A stretch of 64,000 nucleotides of DNA, taken from assembly GCF_015704865.1 (NCBI RefSeq), contig NZ_JADQTO010000011.1:62001-126000 (forward strand). Reading direction: 5' to 3'. Below the pieces are notes generated by a model. It made no database searches. It was not told where the DNA came from and was given only the letters and a program-made list of their open reading frames with translations. This DNA is from Actinoplanes aureus. GTDB taxonomy: Bacteria > Actinomycetota > Actinomycetes > Mycobacteriales > Micromonosporaceae. Below are positions 41,277 to 49,752 of the stretch, one piece after another. Positions within the stretch are counted from its first letter, which is position 1; every line of letters begins with the position of its first letter. The position numbers were made by a program, and so were the translations under genes.

Positions 41277-43262
41277 TCAGGCCGGAATGGGCCAGAGCCG
41301 CCGGGCCAGGGTCAGCCCCTCGCCGAACGCGGTGCCCCACAACGCCACCGCGAGATAGTCGCCCGGGGTGCCGAACGTCGGGTTGGCGAAGTAGAGCACC
41401 GACATCCCGCTGAGCACCACGAGGGTGCCACCGGCGAGAGCGAATCGGCGGTCGGCCCGCCGCACCCGGCGGTTCAGCAAGGTGCTGTCGAGAGCGGTTC
41501 GCCGTGGCTTCCACCGGCGGCGGGCCAGTTCCGCCACGCCGATCGCCGCACCGGTCAGCAGCAGCGGCACGATGCCGCCGTAGAGCCCCAGCTGCCAGGT
41601 GCTGGGTTCGGCCGGCCCGAGGTCGAGGGCGGGTGGCGGCTTCGGCTCCGGGGCGACCGGCAGTTCCGGCAACGCCGTCGCCGACGGCGCCGCCTGGGTG
41701 GGCGCCGGAGCGGCGCCAAAGTCCTGGTCCCGGGTGAGGGCCAGGAAGAACACCGCCAGGCACGAGACGAGGACCAGGCCGGCAGCGCCCGCGACCAGCA
41801 CCGGCCACCGGCGGCGGGCCCGGGATCGCGACGGCTCCCACGACGCCGGCGGAGGGAACGGGTATCCGGGCTGTGGCTGCGGTTCGCGCCGCGGCATCTC
41901 GACCCGCACTCCGGGGCTCCAGGCCCGGTAGCGCTCCTGAACCTGCTCCTCCAGGGCGGCCAGGCGTTCCGGGCCGGCCCGTAGTTTCGCCAGCAGGTCC
42001 TGCGCCGCGAGCTCGGTGGCCTGGCGGTACAGCCGGCGGAAGTCGCGCAGGTAGTCGCGGGCCTCCGCCACCTCCGTCAGCGCGTCGGCCAGGTCGACCG
42101 CCGAAAGCAGCCGCCGCCCGCGCAGCGCCCGGCCGACCGGCGAAGCGTCCAGGGCCCGCTCGGCCTGCTCGTCGGCCGCGGTCGCGAGACGCTCGCTGCT
42201 CAGCGCCCGGATCGACTCGGCCAGCGTCTCGAACGACTCGACCAGCGCGGCGACCTTCCGGTACTCGGCGCCCTCGACGTCCCACCGGGCGCGTTCGGCG
42301 TCGGTGAGTTCGTCGTCGTAGCGGCTGCGTGCCTCGGCCGCCAGCGTGTCCAGCAGGAGGTTCGGCTCTCGCGGTCCGGCCGCGATCCGGTACGTGTCGT
42401 TCAGGTCGCGCTGGACGTCGAGCGCCCGGTCGCGGAGCCGGGCCAGACGCAGGTCCAGCATCTGCCGGGGCCGCTCCCGATGCTGGTAGCGGTCCAGGAG
42501 CTGCACCACCAGCAGGCCCAGGATCAGCACCAGCAGCGGCCAGACCGGCAGGTCGCGAACCCGCAGTACGCCGTCCGCCTCACCGCCCGGCGTGCCGGGC
42601 AGCAGATCTACCGTGCCCTGGTACTCGCCGGGCCGGCTCGCTCCGGCCACCGCGAAGGTGTCCCCGCCACGGACCACCTCGGCGGTGTCACCCCGGCGCG
42701 AGGTGAGCAGGCCGACCCGGCCGTCGGCCGAGCCGGGTGCGTCCGGCACGGTGACGCTGCCGGCGCGAACCCGCTCGCTGAACGGTGTCAGGCGCACCCC
42801 GGCGAACTGCAGACGGCTGATCGGTACGGCGACCCGGCCGGGCCGGCGACTGGTGCTGATCGCCCGCCGGACGATCACCCCGTCGCTCGACAGGATCAGC
42901 TCGCCGGAGCCCTCCAGCGGCCGGCGTAGCGTCACCACGAACGAGCCCACCTCGCCCGCGTCCAGGGTCAGCCGCGACCGCTCCACGCGCAGCACCCCGG
43001 CCGGCCGGAAGGCGACCGTGAGCGAGAGCGCGCGCCGGCCCGGCCGGCTGTCGATGACCGGCACCCGCCAGCGCTGCCCCGTTTTCGCGGTGGCGACGTC
43101 GATCACCGCCGGTCGCATGTCGACGAACTCGATCGCCTCGGCGGCGTGGGCAGGCACGGGCAGCGCGATCGCGAGGATCGTCACGGCTATGGTCACCGCC
43201 AGCCTGCCCACATCGACGAGCGTGGCACCCCCTGGACGGTGCGCGGAAGCCGGTCGTCGCAC
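41277..43262 (-). CDS. uncharacterised 661-aa membrane protein with extracellular beta domain and coiled coil
   Basis: No family recognised. Order: signal or TM helix (about 20-40), an extracytoplasmic beta-rich region (45-240, two Ig/NEAT-like repeats with WRVPVIDSRPG and GEYQGTVDLLPG), TM at 244-264, a cytoplasmic charged helical region (270-470, LRDRALDVQRDLNDTYRIA), TM at 489-511, a Pro-rich linker (PELPVAPEPKPPPALD), and three further TM helices to the end. The layout resembles a sensor or scaffold linking outside beta domains to an inside coiled coil. GTG or ATG alternatives within the first 16 codons make the start uncertain. It may pair with the small membrane gene 42 nt upstream. Confidence 0.75.
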   Translation of the reverse strand: MRRPASAHRPGGATLVDVGRLAVTIAVTILAIALPVPAHAAEAIEFVDMRPAVIDVATAKTGQRWRVPVIDSRPGRRALSLTVAFRPAGVLRVERSRLTLDAGEVGSFVVTLRRPLEGSGELILSSDGVIVRRAISTSRRPGRVAVPISRLQFAGVRLTPFSERVRAGSVTVPDAPGSADGRVGLLTSRRGDTAEVVRGGDTFAVAGASRPGEYQGTVDLLPGTPGGEADGVLRVRDLPVWPLLVLILGLLVVQLLDRYQHRERPRQMLDLRLARLRDRALDVQRDLNDTYRIAAGPREPNLLLDTLAAEARSRYDDELTDAERARWDVEGAEYRKVAALVESFETLAESIRALSSERLATAADEQAERALDASPVGRALRGRRLLSAVDLADALTEVAEARDYLRDFRRLYRQATELAAQDLLAKLRAGPERLAALEEQVQERYRAWSPGVRVEMPRREPQPQPGYPFPPPASWEPSRSRARRRWPVLVAGAAGLVLVSCLAVFFLALTRDQDFGAAPAPTQAAPSATALPELPVAPEPKPPPALDLGPAEPSTWQLGLYGGIVPLLLTGAAIGVAELARRRWKPRRTALDSTLLNRRVRRADRRFALAGGTLVVLSGMSVLYFANPTFGTPGDYLAVALWGTAFGEGLTLARRLWPIPA

Positions 43263-43304
43263 ACCCGCCTGATTTCCGGCCGCGGGACCGGGCGCGGCAC
43301 GGTG

Positions 43305-43679
43305 TCACGCCACCCTGGTCCGGGTCCGGCGCAGGGCGGGCAGCGACCACCAGATGCCGGCGACCGTGAGTACCGCCATGACGCTGACCGTCACCAGCAC
43401 GTACCACGGCGCGTCGAGGAAGAAGGCGGGCAGGCCCAGCAGCAGGGTGTCGACCACGCGTGCGGCGATGGCGGTCACCAGTCCGGCCCGGCTGCCACGG
43501 AAGGCGGCGGCGACACCGGCGAGGGTGAGCACGCCGAGGACGACGGTCGCGACGGCGACGAACGCCGGTGGACCGTCGTCCGCCGGCGCGGCGGTCGCGA
43601 GGACGAATTGGACGGCGTCGAGGAGACCCGCGGCGCCCAGAGCGTAGAGACCGGTACGAGAAACGGTTGAGGTAGTCAT
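43305..43679 (-). CDS. small four-TM membrane protein, divergent from the sensor kinase
   Basis: A 124-aa protein with four predicted TM helices (about 8-30, 38-60, 66-86, 93-113) and a basic tail RRTRTRVA. No family recognised. It is divergent from the histidine kinase gene and shares with it a long inverted repeat, so it is a likely target of that two-component system. Confidence 0.75.
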   Translation of the reverse strand: MTTSTVSRTGLYALGAAGLLDAVQFVLATAAPADDGPPAFVAVATVVLGVLTLAGVAAAFRGSRAGLVTAIAARVVDTLLLGLPAFFLDAPWYVLVTVSVMAVLTVAGIWWSLPALRRTRTRVA

Positions 43680-43714
43680 GTCTCGACGCTAGGAACCGTG
43701 ACCGCGCGGGTGGA

Positions 43715-43750
43715 CCAGGTGAACCGCAGTCTCGTTTCCGGTTCACCTGG
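43715..43750. promoter_or_regulatory. 11-bp inverted repeat in the divergent promoter of the two-component system
   Basis: CCAGGTGAACC (43715-43725) and GGTTCACCTGG (43740-43750) are perfect arms with a 14-nt spacer, in the 106-nt gap between the small membrane gene and the sensor kinase. This is a good candidate site for the cognate NarL/LuxR-type response regulator; assignment is inference. Confidence 0.6.
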
Positions 43751-43785
43751 TGTGCCGGCGGCGCCGGGCGGTCCAGACTTGGCGC

Positions 43786-45831
43786 ATGCGGCCGACAACG
43801 GTGGTGCTGGGTGCGCTGGGCGCGGTGGCGTTCACCGCCGGCCTGACCGTCGCGCTGGCGACCGGCCGGTTCGCCGTGGCCGGGTGGATGCTGGCCGGCC
43901 CGGGACCGTTCTACCTGGTCGGACTCGCGGTGGCGGTGCGCCGGCCGGACCGGCCGGTCGGCGTGTGGTTCCTGTTCACCGGCACCATGTTCATGGTCTC
44001 GGTCGTCCTGGGTGACGTCGTGCTGCGGATGGTCGCCGGCCACCCGGGCGCGTGGTCGGTGGCGCTGGCGCGGCAGTGGGCCGAGTGCTTCAGCGGCTTC
44101 GGCGCGCTCGGACTGTTCGGGTGGTACCCCGGCGGGCGCCCGCAACGGTCGATGGAGCGGTGGGTGGTGCACGTCGCGGCCGCGGCCGCGGCGATCCTGC
44201 CGCTGCTGTACGCGCTGACCCACCCGCTGATGGCCCCCGGGGTGTACCCCGACCCGGACGCCGCGCGCGTGGCCAGCCCGTTCTACCGGCCGGAGCTCGC
44301 CTTCGCCGCACCGGTGATCGGCGCGGCGGCCGCCTCCGTCATCGGCTGGTCGCTGATCGGTTTCGGCATGCTGGCGATCCGCTACCGGCACACCTCCCTG
44401 CAGGACAAGCGGCGTATCCGGCTGCTGCTGCTCGGCATGAGCGTCGCGACCGTCCTGTTCGTCACCCAGTACGTGGCCGGTTCGGTGCTCGACGCGCCCA
44501 TCGAACGGATCGTCACGGTGATCCTCTGGCCGCTGATCCTGCTGACCACGCTCGGTTCGGTCGTGATCGGCCTGGTGTACGACGGCGAATTCACGATCGA
44601 CGAGCCGCTGCGCCGGTCCATGCTCTACCGGGTGCTGTGGACGCTGATCGCGGCCGCGTACGTCTCGGCCGCCGCCGCCCTCGGCGTGCTCGCCGCGAGT
44701 TTCCTCTCGACCGGCGCCGCGATTCTCCTCGCCGCCGGCGCCGCCCTGCTCTTCCAGCCGGTCCAGCGCCGCCTCGAGCGCGTCGCCGACCGCTGGGTGT
44801 TCGGCGCCCGCCTCGACGGCTACCGGGTGCTCGCCCGGTTCGGCCGGGCACTGGAGTCCGCGCCCCGCTCGGCCGACCTGCTCACCGAGATGGCCGGTGC
44901 GGTCCGCGACGGCCTGGAGCTGACCTGGGTACGGGTACGCCTGGAACCCGGCCTCGCCGGTGTCGCCGGCTCGGTCGCCGGGGAACCGGAACTGGTCGTG
45001 GCGCTCGTCGAAGCGGGTGCGCACCTGGGCCGTATCGAGTGTGGTCCCCGCCGCGACGGCCCGCTGCTGGACGAGGACCGCCGGCTGCTGCAACACCTGG
45101 CCGGGCAGGCCGCCACCGCGGTGCGCAACCTGCACCTGACCGCGGAGCTCACCGCCCGCCTGCGGGTGATCCGGCAGCAGGCCGACGACCTGGCCGCCTC
45201 CCGCGCGCGGATCGTCACCGCGCAGGACGCCGAGCGCCGCCGCATCCAGCGCGATCTGCACGACGGTGTCCAGCAGGAGATCGTGGTGCTCGCCGCCAAG
45301 CTGGCGATGGTCCGCCAGCGCCTCGGCCGGGGCGGTCCCGGTGCCGACGGCCTGCTCGCCGAGGCCCAGCGGGACGTGACCGGGCTGCTCAACCAGGTCC
45401 GCGAGTTCGCCCATGCGATCCACCCGCCGGTCCTCGCCGACCAGGGTCTGCTGGAGGCGATCGAGGCGCAGGCGGCGCGGCTCCCGCTCGGCGTGGTGAT
45501 CGAGGCCGACGCGGCGCTGCGCGGCGTGCACTATCCGCAGCACGTCGAGGCGACCGCCTGGTACGTGCTGTCCGAGGCGCTCACCAATGTGGTCAAGCAC
45601 GCCGGCGCCCGGCAGGTCCGGGTGCGGCTCGGCCGCCCGGACGGGCGGCTGACCCTGGAGGTACGCGACGACGGCACCGGATTCGACACCGGGACCACCG
45701 GCGGCCACGGGCTGGCCGGGCTCGCCGACCGGGTCGCCACCATCGACGGCACCCTGCGGGTGGAGAGCAGACCCGGGCACGGTACGACGTTGCGCGCCGA
45801 GATCCCGCTGCCGGCGGCCGCCGATGCCTGA
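43786..45831 (+). CDS. NarL-family sensor histidine kinase, membrane-bound
   Basis: A 681-aa kinase. About nine TM helices in residues 1-310 form an integral-membrane sensor, a GAF-like region follows (about 335-450), then HisKA_3 with the phospho-His in RRRIQRDLHDGVQQEIVVLA (about 480-499), and an HATPase domain (LSEALTNVVKHAGA, DDGTGFD, GHGLAGLADRV). The ATG at 43786 starts the first TM helix; an upstream GTG overlaps the inverted repeat. The response regulator gene overlaps by 8 nt. The signal is unknown. Confidence 0.9.
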   Translation: MRPTTVVLGALGAVAFTAGLTVALATGRFAVAGWMLAGPGPFYLVGLAVAVRRPDRPVGVWFLFTGTMFMVSVVLGDVVLRMVAGHPGAWSVALARQWAECFSGFGALGLFGWYPGGRPQRSMERWVVHVAAAAAAILPLLYALTHPLMAPGVYPDPDAARVASPFYRPELAFAAPVIGAAAASVIGWSLIGFGMLAIRYRHTSLQDKRRIRLLLLGMSVATVLFVTQYVAGSVLDAPIERIVTVILWPLILLTTLGSVVIGLVYDGEFTIDEPLRRSMLYRVLWTLIAAAYVSAAAALGVLAASFLSTGAAILLAAGAALLFQPVQRRLERVADRWVFGARLDGYRVLARFGRALESAPRSADLLTEMAGAVRDGLELTWVRVRLEPGLAGVAGSVAGEPELVVALVEAGAHLGRIECGPRRDGPLLDEDRRLLQHLAGQAATAVRNLHLTAELTARLRVIRQQADDLAASRARIVTAQDAERRRIQRDLHDGVQQEIVVLAAKLAMVRQRLGRGGPGADGLLAEAQRDVTGLLNQVREFAHAIHPPVLADQGLLEAIEAQAARLPLGVVIEADAALRGVHYPQHVEATAWYVLSEALTNVVKHAGARQVRVRLGRPDGRLTLEVRDDGTGFDTGTTGGHGLAGLADRVATIDGTLRVESRPGHGTTLRAEIPLPAAADA

Positions 45832-46528
45832 TCCGCTGCGTGTGGTGATCGCCGACGACAACTACCTGGTGCGCGAGGGCACGCGGCGGCTGCTGGAGGA
45901 GTCCGGCGAGGTGACGGTGCCGGTGGCGGTCGGGACAGCCGGCGAACTGGTGGACGCGGTCACCCGGATCCGGCCGGACGCGGTGCTCACCGACATCCGG
46001 ATGCCCGGCCCCGGCACCCGCCCGGACACCGGACCGTCGATGGCGGGCATCGACGCGGCACACCGCATCCGCGCGGCGAACCCGTCGGTCGGCGTGGTCG
46101 TCCTGTCGCAGTACGCCGACGAGGCGTACGCCTTCGAGCTGTTCCGCAGCGGGACGGCCGGGCTGGCGTACCTGCTCAAGGACCGGGTCGGCGACGTGCA
46201 CCAGCTGCTCGGCGCGCTGCGTGCGGTGATCGCCGGCGGTTCCGTGGTGGACCCGCAGGTGGTGGACGCGCTCGTCACCCGCCGCGCCCGCCTGCGCGAG
46301 TCGCCGCTGGCCCGGCTCACCACCCGGGAGACGCAGGTGCTCCGGGAGATGGCGCAGGGGCACGGCAACGCCCGGATCGCGGAACACCTGTCGCTGTCGG
46401 AGTCGTCGGTGGAGAAGTACGTGAACTCGATCTTCGCGAAGCTGGGGCTGGCCGAGCAGCAGGTGCACCGCCGGGTCGCCGCCGTGCTCACCTACCTGCG
46501 CGACGGAGCCCTGCGGCCGCCGCGGTGA
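45824..46528 (+). CDS. NarL/LuxR-type response regulator
   Basis: A 234-aa response regulator. The receiver domain has acidic pair ADDN, phospho-Asp in AVLTDIRMP and Lys in YLLKDRV. A LuxR-type HTH follows (LTTRETQVLREMAQGHGNARIAEHL, split here as TTRETQVLREMAQG and NARIAEHLSLSESSVEKYVN). A ten-residue insertion (GPGTRPDTGP) follows the phospho-Asp loop; an extended loop is known in a subgroup of actinobacterial regulators. It is translationally coupled to the kinase and probably binds the 43715-43750 dyad. Confidence 0.93.
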   Translation: MPDPLRVVIADDNYLVREGTRRLLEESGEVTVPVAVGTAGELVDAVTRIRPDAVLTDIRMPGPGTRPDTGPSMAGIDAAHRIRAANPSVGVVVLSQYADEAYAFELFRSGTAGLAYLLKDRVGDVHQLLGALRAVIAGGSVVDPQVVDALVTRRARLRESPLARLTTRETQVLREMAQGHGNARIAEHLSLSESSVEKYVNSIFAKLGLAEQQVHRRVAAVLTYLRDGALRPPR

Positions 46529-46565
46529 CCTGTCACGAAACGACCCCGTGCCTCGTCCTCACGTC

Positions 46566-47051
46566 ATGACCATCAAGAGCAAGCAGCGGATCGTCGCGGT
46601 GCTGGCGGTCGCCGCGGCAGTCACCGGCGTCTGGGCGGCGGCCTTCCCGCTGTCGTTCTACACCGATTTCCCGGCTCCCGGCCGCCACTGGGTCTCCGCG
46701 CTCGGACCGTACAACGAACATCTGACCCGTGACGTCGGCGGACTGTTCCTGGCACTGCTGGTGCTCAGCGTCCTGGCCTGGCGGCGCCCGACGCCGACCA
46801 CCCTGCGCATGGCCGGAGGCGCCTGGCTGATCTTCAACGCCGAGCACTTCCTGTGGCACGTCCTGCACCTCGACGTGTTCCCGGCAGCCGACAAGATCGG
46901 CAACGTCGTGGCGCTCGGCGGGCTGCTGATCCTCTCGGTCCTGCTCCTGCTACCCGACCGGGACCCGGCGGCGCCGGGCGGGCATCATGACGATCATGAA
47001 TGGGAGTTAGCGGCTCATCGACGTGACCGGCGCGCGGACGGTGTCGCGTGA
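46566..47051 (+). CDS. four-TM membrane protein of unknown function
   Basis: A 161-aa protein with TM helices at residues about 8-28, 53-71, 78-103 and 110-130. It has an extracytoplasmic loop FYTDFPAPGRHWVSALGPYN and a His-rich tail (PGGHHDDHEWELAAHRRD). The NAEHFLWHVLH segment in helix 3 is reminiscent of DoxX-like proteins but I cannot place it. It lies 37 nt after the response regulator on the same strand and may be in its transcript or regulon. The end overlaps the broken SMI1/KNR4 gene. Confidence 0.7.
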   Translation: MTIKSKQRIVAVLAVAAAVTGVWAAAFPLSFYTDFPAPGRHWVSALGPYNEHLTRDVGGLFLALLVLSVLAWRRPTPTTLRMAGGAWLIFNAEHFLWHVLHLDVFPAADKIGNVVALGGLLILSVLLLLPDRDPAAPGGHHDDHEWELAAHRRDRRADGVA

Positions 47052-47359
47052 CATCGACCGGGCGCCGGTCGAAGCCGAACTGGGTACTGCTCTTCCGGCC
47101 GACTACCGCGAGCTCTGCTCACTCCTCGGGGACGGCTATTACTCCGGGTTCCTGCGGCTCATGCAGCCGACGGTGACCAGACGGTCGACGGCCTGCTCTA
47201 CCAGTGGCGCTGCCATCAGACACGCCCGCAGTACGCGCATCTGTACGCCCCGTACGGCCGGTGGTCGCCCGCAAGGACGGCATCGAGCCGTGGCACCGCT
47301 ACGACATGAGCATGTCGGAGTTCGTCCTGTCGCTCCCACTCGTCGAACGGCACTGTCAA
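47023..47359 (+). pseudogene. frameshifted SMI1/KNR4-like gene
   Basis: Pieces of one SMI1/KNR4-like protein occur in consecutive frames: VEAELGTALPADYRELCSLL with GDGYYSGFLRLMQP in one; LLYQWRCHQTRPQYAHLYAP in a second (about 47190-47260); and VARKDGIEPWHRYDMSMSEF with VLSLPLVERHC in a third (to about 47358). At least two frameshifts separate them, so no full-length product is made. SMI1/KNR4 proteins often serve as immunity factors to polymorphic toxins; none is seen nearby. Confidence 0.65.
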
Positions 47360-47841
47360 ACTCCTTCAACCGTCTTGGCGAATATGTCGAGAATCTGTTT
47401 CCAGCCGGCGGCGTACCCGCCCGGCACGGACGTGGCGGCGGCGAGCTGTTCCTCGGTGAGCTGCTCCCAGCCGCGGTGTTCGAGAGCGACCCGGGTCAGT
47501 GCCGGGCCCAGCGCGGTGAAACGCAGCTCGACCTCGGTGACCGCCGGCAGCACGGTCCAGGTCATGGCGAACCGCTCGTGCGGCTGCCAGGCGATCACCT
47601 CGCCCCAGTCGACCGTGGTGCCGTCGGCCCAGGTCTCGTAGACCCGCCCGCCGAGCTCCCGCTCGAAGGTCACTCCGGCGACCTTCTCCTCGCCCTGGGA
47701 GAACGGCCGGGTCGGCCACCAGGTGCCGATGTCGCGGACGAACACCTCGAAGGTGTGCGTCTGGTCGCTGCGTACCAGCGTGGACTGCCGGATCGGCGGG
47801 CGTCGCAACGGACGAACATTGTCGGACACGCGAATTCCCAT
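47356..47841 (-). CDS. SRPBCC (AHSA1-like) protein
   Basis: A 161-aa SRPBCC protein: QSTLVRSDQTHTFEVFVRDI, IGTWWPTRPFSQGEEKVAGV, then GGRVYETWADGTTVDWGEVIAW and a C-terminal helix GGYAAGWKQILDIFAK. Such AHSA1-like proteins are usually partnered with ArsR regulators, as here: the ArsR gene is 59 nt upstream and a VOC gene precedes that. Ligand unknown. Confidence 0.87.
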   Translation of the reverse strand: MGIRVSDNVRPLRRPPIRQSTLVRSDQTHTFEVFVRDIGTWWPTRPFSQGEEKVAGVTFERELGGRVYETWADGTTVDWGEVIAWQPHERFAMTWTVLPAVTEVELRFTALGPALTRVALEHRGWEQLTEEQLAAATSVPGGYAAGWKQILDIFAKTVEGV

Positions 47842-47900
47842 GTGGTCGGCGCGGCGCCCCCGGCCGCGTTCCGCACGATCATGGCAGGCGGTCGCCCTGG

Positions 47901-48254
47901 TCAGGCGACGTCCGGCGAGGCCTCCGGCAGGTCGCCCGCCCGCTCGGCCTCGACCAGGCGTCGCCCCACGTCGAGGGCGTCACTCCACATCGAGTCGAGG
48001 AACTCGCGCAGCCCGGCGAGCCCCTCCGGCCGGGCCCGGTAGAACCGCCGGGTCCCGGCCCGCCGCTCGCTCACCAGGCCGGCGTCCTTGAGCACGGTCA
48101 GGTGCTGACTGATCGCGGTACGAGTCACGTCGAACGCCGCGGCGATCTCGCCGGCCGCCAGCTCGTCGCTGGCGACCAGGCGCAGGATCGCCCGGCGGCG
48201 GGGCTCCGCCAACGCCCTCAGGGCGTCGTCGACCGCGGGCTCGTCCTCGAACAT
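47901..48254 (-). CDS. ArsR-family regulator
   Basis: A 117-aa winged-helix regulator: LRALAEPRRRAILRLVASDE, then FDVTRTAISQHLTVLKDAGL (about 39-58) and wing SERRAGTRRFYRARPEG. No metal-binding Cys motif. It is the middle gene of a VOC-ArsR-SRPBCC operon, starting 4 nt after the VOC stop. It probably autoregulates through the TTAG palindromes upstream of the VOC gene. Confidence 0.9.
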   Translation of the reverse strand: MFEDEPAVDDALRALAEPRRRAILRLVASDELAAGEIAAAFDVTRTAISQHLTVLKDAGLVSERRAGTRRFYRARPEGLAGLREFLDSMWSDALDVGRRLVEAERAGDLPEASPDVA

Positions 48255-48258
48255 CAGC

Positions 48259-48612
48259 TCACCCCCACAGGCCTACCGGGTTGCCGTCCGGGTCGGCGAA
48301 CACCGCGAACCGACCGTAGTCGCCGGGCAGGGGAGTCGGTGCGACCAGGGTGGTGCCACCCAGCGCGGTGGCGCGCCGCAGCGACTGCTCCAGATCCTCC
48401 ACCTGAACGTAGATCTTCACACCCGCGTCGCCGGCGCCCTGCGCGGGGCCGATGCCGCCGCCGATCGCGGCCTCGCCGGCCCCGGTGTCCACCAGGGCGT
48501 AGCCGTCCTCCGGATCGGTGGGTGCGGACCAGCCGAACAGGTCGCAGTAGAAGGACCGCGCCCGCTCGGCGTCGGTGCTGGTGATCTCGAAGAACGCAAC
48601 TGGACGGCCCAT
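48259..48612 (-). CDS. VOC-family (glyoxalase-like) protein
   Basis: A 116-aa vicinal-oxygen-chelate protein: VAFFEITSTDAERARSFYCD, LFGWSAPT, KIYVQVEDLEQSLRRATALG and VFADPDGNPVGLW. The metal ligands seen in true glyoxalases are not all evident, so the activity is unknown. The ATG at 48612 has AGGGAGG 6 nt upstream; an earlier in-frame start ten codons up overlaps the leader. First gene of the ArsR operon. Confidence 0.87.
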   Translation of the reverse strand: MGRPVAFFEITSTDAERARSFYCDLFGWSAPTDPEDGYALVDTGAGEAAIGGGIGPAQGAGDAGVKIYVQVEDLEQSLRRATALGGTTLVAPTPLPGDYGRFAVFADPDGNPVGLWG

Positions 48613-48642
48613 GACCGCCTCCCTTTCGTCGTCGGTGCCCAT

Positions 48643-48676
48643 ACGTTAGTCGCTGCTAACGTTAGTGTCAACTAAC
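48643..48676 (-). promoter_or_regulatory. ArsR operator and sigma70-type promoter of the VOC operon
   Basis: On the minus strand TTGACA (48671-48666) and TAACGT (48648-48643) have a 17-bp spacer, a near-consensus promoter. Overlying it are ACGTTAG-N6-CTAACGT (48643-48662) and GTTAGT-N4-ACTAAC (48661-48676), four GTTAG half-sites in all. ArsR binding would occlude both promoter boxes. Confidence 0.7.
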
Positions 48677-48739
48677 AAAAGGACGAGGACAAGGTTCAGC
48701 CGGTATTGTCGTATTTCAGACGATTTAAGGGGGATGCGG

Positions 48740-49732
48740 ATGCGTGTCGCGGAATGGCCGGTGGCCGGAGTTGTCGGAGCGCTTGTGATGGCCGGGGTGT
48801 ATGTCGCTGACCGGCCGGCGCAGACCGTTGCGCCGGTGCCCCCGATGGTCGACGTGGTGGCGCGGGTCGAACCCTCCGTGGTGACGATCCACAACACCAC
48901 GGGCGGGATCGGCAGCGGCGTCGTCTACCGTGCCGACGGTGTCATCGTCACCAACCAGCACGTGGTCGGTGCCGCCAAGACCGTCACGGTCTCGTTCGCC
49001 GACGGAACCCGGCTCGCGGGCCAGGTGACCGGCGCCGATCAGATCACCGACCTGGCCGTGGTGAAGGTGGCGCGCGCCGGCCTGCCGGTCGTCCCGGTGC
49101 GCCAGGACCTGCCGAGGACGGGGGAGACCGCGCTGGTGATCGGCAGCCCGCTCGGCTTCGAGAACACGGCGACCCTCGGGATCATCTCCGGTGTCGGGCG
49201 GCAGATCCCGGCCGCGACGACCGGCGGACGCCCGCAGGTGGATCTCATTCAGACGGACGCGGCGATCTCGCCCGGCAACTCCGGCGGCGCGCTGATCGAC
49301 CGGCAGGGCCGGCTCGTCGGGATCAACGAGGCCTACATCCCACCGGCGGCCGGAGCGGTGTCGCTGGGCTTCGCGATCCCGGCCAGCACCGTCGTCGACG
49401 TCACCGATCAGCTGCTGGCGAGTGGTGCGGTGGCACACCCGTACCTGGGGGTGTCGGTCGCCTCGCTGACCGCGAGCGTCGCGCGCTCACTCGGCATGAC
49501 GGTGAGCACAGGAGCGCTGATCCGGCAGGTGGAGCAGGGTGGGCCGGCGGCCACCGCCGGCGCGCGGATCGGCGATGTGATCGTCGGTTTCGCCGGCCGG
49601 CCGATCACCGGCGCGGGTGACCTCAACGCCGCCTTGCGCGCCGTCAACCCGGGACAGGCCGCGAGCGTCACGGTGAACCGGGCCGGGGTGTCGCAGACGA
49701 TCCAGGTCACGCTCGGCACGCTCAAGAAGTGA
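48740..49732 (+). CDS. HtrA/DegP-like serine protease with PDZ domain
   Basis: A 330-aa membrane-anchored S1C protease. An N-terminal TM helix (PVAGVVGALVMAGVYVA) precedes the trypsin-like domain with His in VTNQHVVG, Asp in ITDLAVVKV and Ser in SPGNSGGALID. One C-terminal PDZ domain follows (YLGVSVASLTASVARSLG, GARIGDVIVGFAGRPI). It acts outside the cytoplasm in protein quality control. The ATG at 48740 follows AAGGGGG by about 7 nt; another ATG two codons earlier is possible. Monocistronic. Confidence 0.9.
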   Translation: MRVAEWPVAGVVGALVMAGVYVADRPAQTVAPVPPMVDVVARVEPSVVTIHNTTGGIGSGVVYRADGVIVTNQHVVGAAKTVTVSFADGTRLAGQVTGADQITDLAVVKVARAGLPVVPVRQDLPRTGETALVIGSPLGFENTATLGIISGVGRQIPAATTGGRPQVDLIQTDAAISPGNSGGALIDRQGRLVGINEAYIPPAAGAVSLGFAIPASTVVDVTDQLLASGAVAHPYLGVSVASLTASVARSLGMTVSTGALIRQVEQGGPAATAGARIGDVIVGFAGRPITGAGDLNAALRAVNPGQAASVTVNRAGVSQTIQVTLGTLKK

Positions 49733-49752
49733 CGCCCCGGCCGTCAAGGCCC

